Positions 6,851 through 7,962 of a stretch of 7,962 nt of DNA are shown here, one piece after another. The notes beneath the pieces are model-generated. The model was not told the DNA's origin and made no database searches. It was given only the letters and a program-made list of their open reading frames with translations. Origin of the DNA: an uncultured Verrucomicrobia subdivision 3 bacterium (GTDB taxonomy: Bacteria > Verrucomicrobiota > Verrucomicrobiae > Limisphaerales > UBA11358); NCBI GenBank assembly GCA_903921455.1, contig CAIXPZ010000069.1, forward strand, positions 1 through 7,962. Direction: 5' to 3'. Positions within the stretch are counted from its first letter, which is position 1. The number at the start of each line of letters is the position of its first letter. Position numbers and translations under genes: made by a program.

Positions 6851-6881
6851 CGGCGAGACAATTTTTAATCTAAAAGCTGCG

Positions 6882-6911
6882 GTGTTGGTTCGCGGTCGGT
6901 TGCCGCAACAC
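6882..6911 (+). other. RNA 5' hairpin
   Basis: GTGTTG (6882-6887) pairs with CAACAC (6906-6911), with an inner CGG/CCG (6893-6895/6903-6905). The next bases CATG-GGGG-CATG (6911-6922) can form a small hairpin that competes for one base. This is the first clear stem after terL and sets the approximate 5' limit of the structured region. Confidence 0.5.
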
Positions 6912-6923
6912 ATGGGGGCATGG

Positions 6924-7077
6924 TGATAGCTGTCCGGCGCATGAGGACAGAAGCCGTCCGCCATTGGCGGACAAAAGCGAAGCGTGCGGTGGCTGGCGTG
7001 AGACAGCCACAAAAGCGGCCGGTGGCCGCGTGAGTGTGGAACACAAGAGCGCCTTGGCGCGTGCGTCTGAGCTATCA
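6924..7077 (+). other. RNA multibranch domain I
   Basis: TGATAGC (6924-6930) pairs with GCTATCA (7071-7077). Inside lie side-by-side hairpins: 6931-6935/6945-6949, 6956-6962/6966-6972 (3-nt loop), 6989-6995/7004-7010, 7015-7020/7024-7029 (loop GGT), 7035-7038/7042-7045 (loop GAA) and 7049-7052/7057-7060 (CUUG loop). Linkers between them are A-rich (ACAGAAG, ACAAAAG twice, ACAAGAG). Confidence 0.6.
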
Positions 7078-7126
7078 GCGAAGACAGAAGCGGAGCGTGA
7101 AAGCCGGTCTGGCGATTGAGTTCATA

Positions 7127-7195
7127 GCCCGCGGGCGCGGGCGTGGCAAAGTGCGAAGCGCGATCAGCGCGTAGCACAAAAGGCGCGGGCGCGCC
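7127..7195 (+). other. RNA hairpin series with GGGC loops
   Basis: GCCCGC/GCGGGC (7127-7132/7137-7142) and GGCGC/GCGCC (7182-7186/7191-7195) share the same loop, GGGC. Between them GTGC/GCAC (7151-7154/7174-7177) stacks over GCGC/GCGC (7158-7161/7167-7170), separated by a symmetric GAA/GTA internal loop. Confidence 0.55.
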
Positions 7196-7234
7196 GTGCC
7201 GTGCGAGTCGGCGAGCACAGAAGTGAAACGTGCC

Positions 7235-7380
7235 GTCCGTCTTTGGCGGACCAGAGCGAGCCGCTGGCGAGCGTGCCAGCGCCGACCCTTGGGGATGGAA
7301 GGGTCGAAAGCGCAAGGGATGGGCGGGGGGCGCGAGCCGCACTGGCGAGCATTGAGGCAAGACGCCCCGACCACACTTTC
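7235..7380 (+). other. RNA domain II, second copy of the hairpin series
   Basis: GTCCGTC/GGCGGAC (7235-7241/7245-7251, one U-G pair) repeats the hairpin at 6956-6972. It is followed by CGCTGGC/GCCAGCG (7262-7268/7275-7281) and GACCCTT/AAGGGTC (7284-7290/7299-7305), the same order of stems as in domain I. GAAAG/CTTTC (7306-7310/7376-7380) encloses GGGGCG/CGCCCC (7327-7332/7363-7368). Confidence 0.55.
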
Positions 7381-7429
7381 AAAACAGCGTAGCGGCGGAG
7401 TTGGCGTGCAGGATGCCGGCGAGTTGGCG

Positions 7430-7488
7430 CCCCGATAGCAGCGCCATGGGGAATGGCGCGACCGGCGGGGACGCCGGAGCTATCGGGG
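7430..7488 (+). other. RNA three-way junction
   Basis: A perfect 10-bp stem CCCCGATAGC/GCTATCGGGG (7430-7439/7479-7488) encloses two perfect hairpins. They are GCGCCAT/ATGGCGC (7441-7447/7453-7459, loop GGGGA) and CCGGCG/CGCCGG (7462-7467/7472-7477, GGGA tetraloop). Almost every base of the 59 nt is paired. This is the single most convincing structural unit. Confidence 0.75.
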
Positions 7489-7510
7489 TGACAAGGCAGC
7501 CGCCGGATTG

Positions 7511-7668
7511 AACACAAGACGCAGTTATATCTCAATGAACCGGGCCGTCGGGCGCGGTGTGTGCCACACTGGCCACCAGCGCGGGGAGACGGCGGGGACC
7601 CAAAACCGGAGGGTCCGCTTGCGGATACCGGTTTTAGGGGCGGCTTTGAATATAACTGCTCTTGTGTT
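7511..7668 (+). other. RNA long-helix domain
   Basis: AACACAAGA-c-GCAGTTATAT (7511-7530) pairs over 19 bp with 7650-7668, with only C7520 bulged; TCAA/TTGA (7532-7535/7646-7649) extends it past bulged C7531. Inside are the arm GCCGTC/GACGGC (7544-7549/7588-7593) with inner GTGTG/CACAC (7557-7561/7565-7569), and the hairpin AAAACCGG/CCGGTTTT (7602-7609/7628-7635) capped by TCCG-CTTG-CGGA (7614-7625). Confidence 0.7.
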
Positions 7669-7704
7669 TTGTCCGGGTAAGCAAGGCGAGGCCACAGGCG
7701 CGCA

Positions 7705-7820
7705 GGCACGAGCACCGTCAGCCGCAGCCGTTCCTGCATGCCAACGGAGCCGCGAAGCTCACTGATTTATGTCGGGGCGTCTGGTCTCGTGCCCTGGCAT
7801 CGTCGCGCCAGCGCGATGCC
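7705..7820 (+). other. RNA domain with 8-bp closing stem and adjacent hairpin
   Basis: GGCACGAG/CTCGTGCC (7705-7712/7786-7793) encloses weaker stems TCAG/CTGA (7718-7721/7762-7765) and CCGTT/AACGG (7728-7732/7743-7747). It is followed by the hairpin GGCATCG/CGATGCC (7796-7802/7814-7820), which continues after a bulged T as CGC/GCG with loop GCCA. Confidence 0.6.
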
Positions 7821-7833
7821 GTGTTTCCCAAGT

Positions 7834-7941
7834 CTCCGGCGTTGGGGTGTAGCGGAATGATGGCCAGTTTTGCGGGAGTCAGGGGTGCGAGCCGCACGGG
7901 CAAAACCTGTGACAGCAGGCCGCGAAGCCCCTGCGCCGGAG
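7834..7941 (+). other. RNA 3' domain
   Basis: CTCCGGCG/CGCCGGAG (7834-7841/7934-7941) is continued by GGGG/CCCC (7844-7847/7928-7931) across a TT/TG internal loop, and possibly by GCGG/CCGC (7852-7855/7920-7923). Inside, GTTTTGC/GCAAAAC (7867-7873/7900-7906) carries the hairpin GTGCG/CGCAC (7885-7889/7893-7897). This is the last closed domain, so the 3' end probably lies just after 7941. Confidence 0.6.
7885..7901 (+). repeat. 17-nt direct repeat, copy 2
   Basis: Identical over 17 nt to 434-450. Here it forms the apical hairpin GTGCG/CGCAC of the RNA 3' domain plus part of the stem below it. Confidence 0.6.
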
Positions 7942-7962
7942 TCTTGGTCTAATTTGGTCTTC

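Larger units (their letters stand above)
6879..7941 (+). ncRNA. candidate giant structured non-coding RNA, unassigned family
   Basis: About 1.06 kb downstream of terL has no credible protein frame but carries a dense network of complementary segments. I count 21 helices of at least 6 bp, for example 6956-6962/6966-6972, 6989-6995/7004-7010, 7262-7268/7275-7281, 7430-7439/7479-7488, 7511-7530/7650-7668, 7705-7712/7786-7793 and 7834-7841/7934-7941. Local hairpins are enclosed by long-range stems, forming multibranch junctions. Orientation is given by features that work only on the + strand: U7240-G7246, CUUG tetraloops (7053-7056, 7618-7621), a GGGA GNRA loop (7468-7471) and A-rich linkers (ACAAAAG, ACAGAAG). 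Size, complexity and phage context resemble GOLLD and ROOL, giant phage-associated RNAs known to assemble into multimeric cages, but I cannot match either consensus by eye. Both ends are approximate; no promoter or U-tract terminator is seen. Confidence 0.75.

Noticed and set aside
6851..6880. Rho-independent terminator after terL
   Set aside because: An ATTTTTAAT stretch is present but no stem precedes it.
5984..7360. 458-codon open frame on the minus strand
   Set aside because: It runs antisense to most of terL and on into the structured region. It is rich in Arg, Pro, Ala and His with no domain, as expected for a shadow of a GC-rich gene.
7164..7739. 191-codon minus-strand frame across the RNA region
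   Set aside because: Composition is dominated by Arg, Ser, Pro and Ala, with no domain. It exists because GC-rich hairpins lack stop codons. RNA structure explains the sequence better.
6879..7941. Group I or II intron, RNase P RNA, tmRNA or rRNA fragment
   Set aside because: No group II domain V hairpin at the 3' side, no group I core, no AGGAAAGTCC of RNase P, no tmRNA ends, and no rRNA segment that I recognise.
6851..7962. CRISPR array or origin iterons
   Set aside because: The repeated linkers are short and unevenly spaced, with hairpins between them rather than unique spacers.

Overview
The window is a GC-rich piece of a tailed phage or prophage, all read on the + strand except one antisense membrane-protein gene. 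Several features resemble what I remember of Verrucomicrobiota genomes: the dispersed decamer-like repeat near 461-520, the AACAnnn heptamer repeat at 5355-5410, and the style of the primase and helicase proteins. That host assignment comes from memory of families, not from a search.

Layout. Positions 3-456 hold the end of one small gene and a small acidic hypothetical protein. Positions 457-1167 hold a dispersed repeat and, on the minus strand, a probable polytopic membrane protein. Positions 1168-4408 form a replication cassette in tightly packed, partly overlapping genes: a zinc-finger/archaeo-eukaryotic-type primase, a NUMOD3-type DNA-binding protein related to homing endonucleases, a Lar-like restriction-alleviation zinc protein, and a RepA-like AAA ATPase with a C-terminal winged helix. 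A 171-nt spacer follows. Then come a 76-residue hypothetical protein, a probable small terminase subunit and a clear large terminase (terL, ending at 6850). The start and stop overlaps suggest translational coupling in two blocks, one for replication and one for packaging.

The most striking part is 6851-7962. Where a portal gene would be expected after terL there is no credible protein. Instead about 1.06 kb (roughly 6879-7941) is packed with complementary segments. I count 21 helices of at least 6 bp, nearly all perfect Watson-Crick. Most nest or sit side by side as local hairpins closed by long-range stems, and there are multibranch junctions, a 19-bp helix with one bulge, a possible pseudoknot, CUUG and GNRA tetraloops and A-rich linkers. 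G-U pairs, tetraloops and A-rich linkers all point to the + strand being the RNA. I interpret this as a very large structured non-coding RNA, in the style of the phage-borne giant RNAs GOLLD and ROOL but not assigned to either. It would make this a phage locus coupling a packaging motor operon to a giant RNA.

Limits: homology statements rest on recognisable motifs only. RNA folding was done by eye with no energy calculation and no covariation data.
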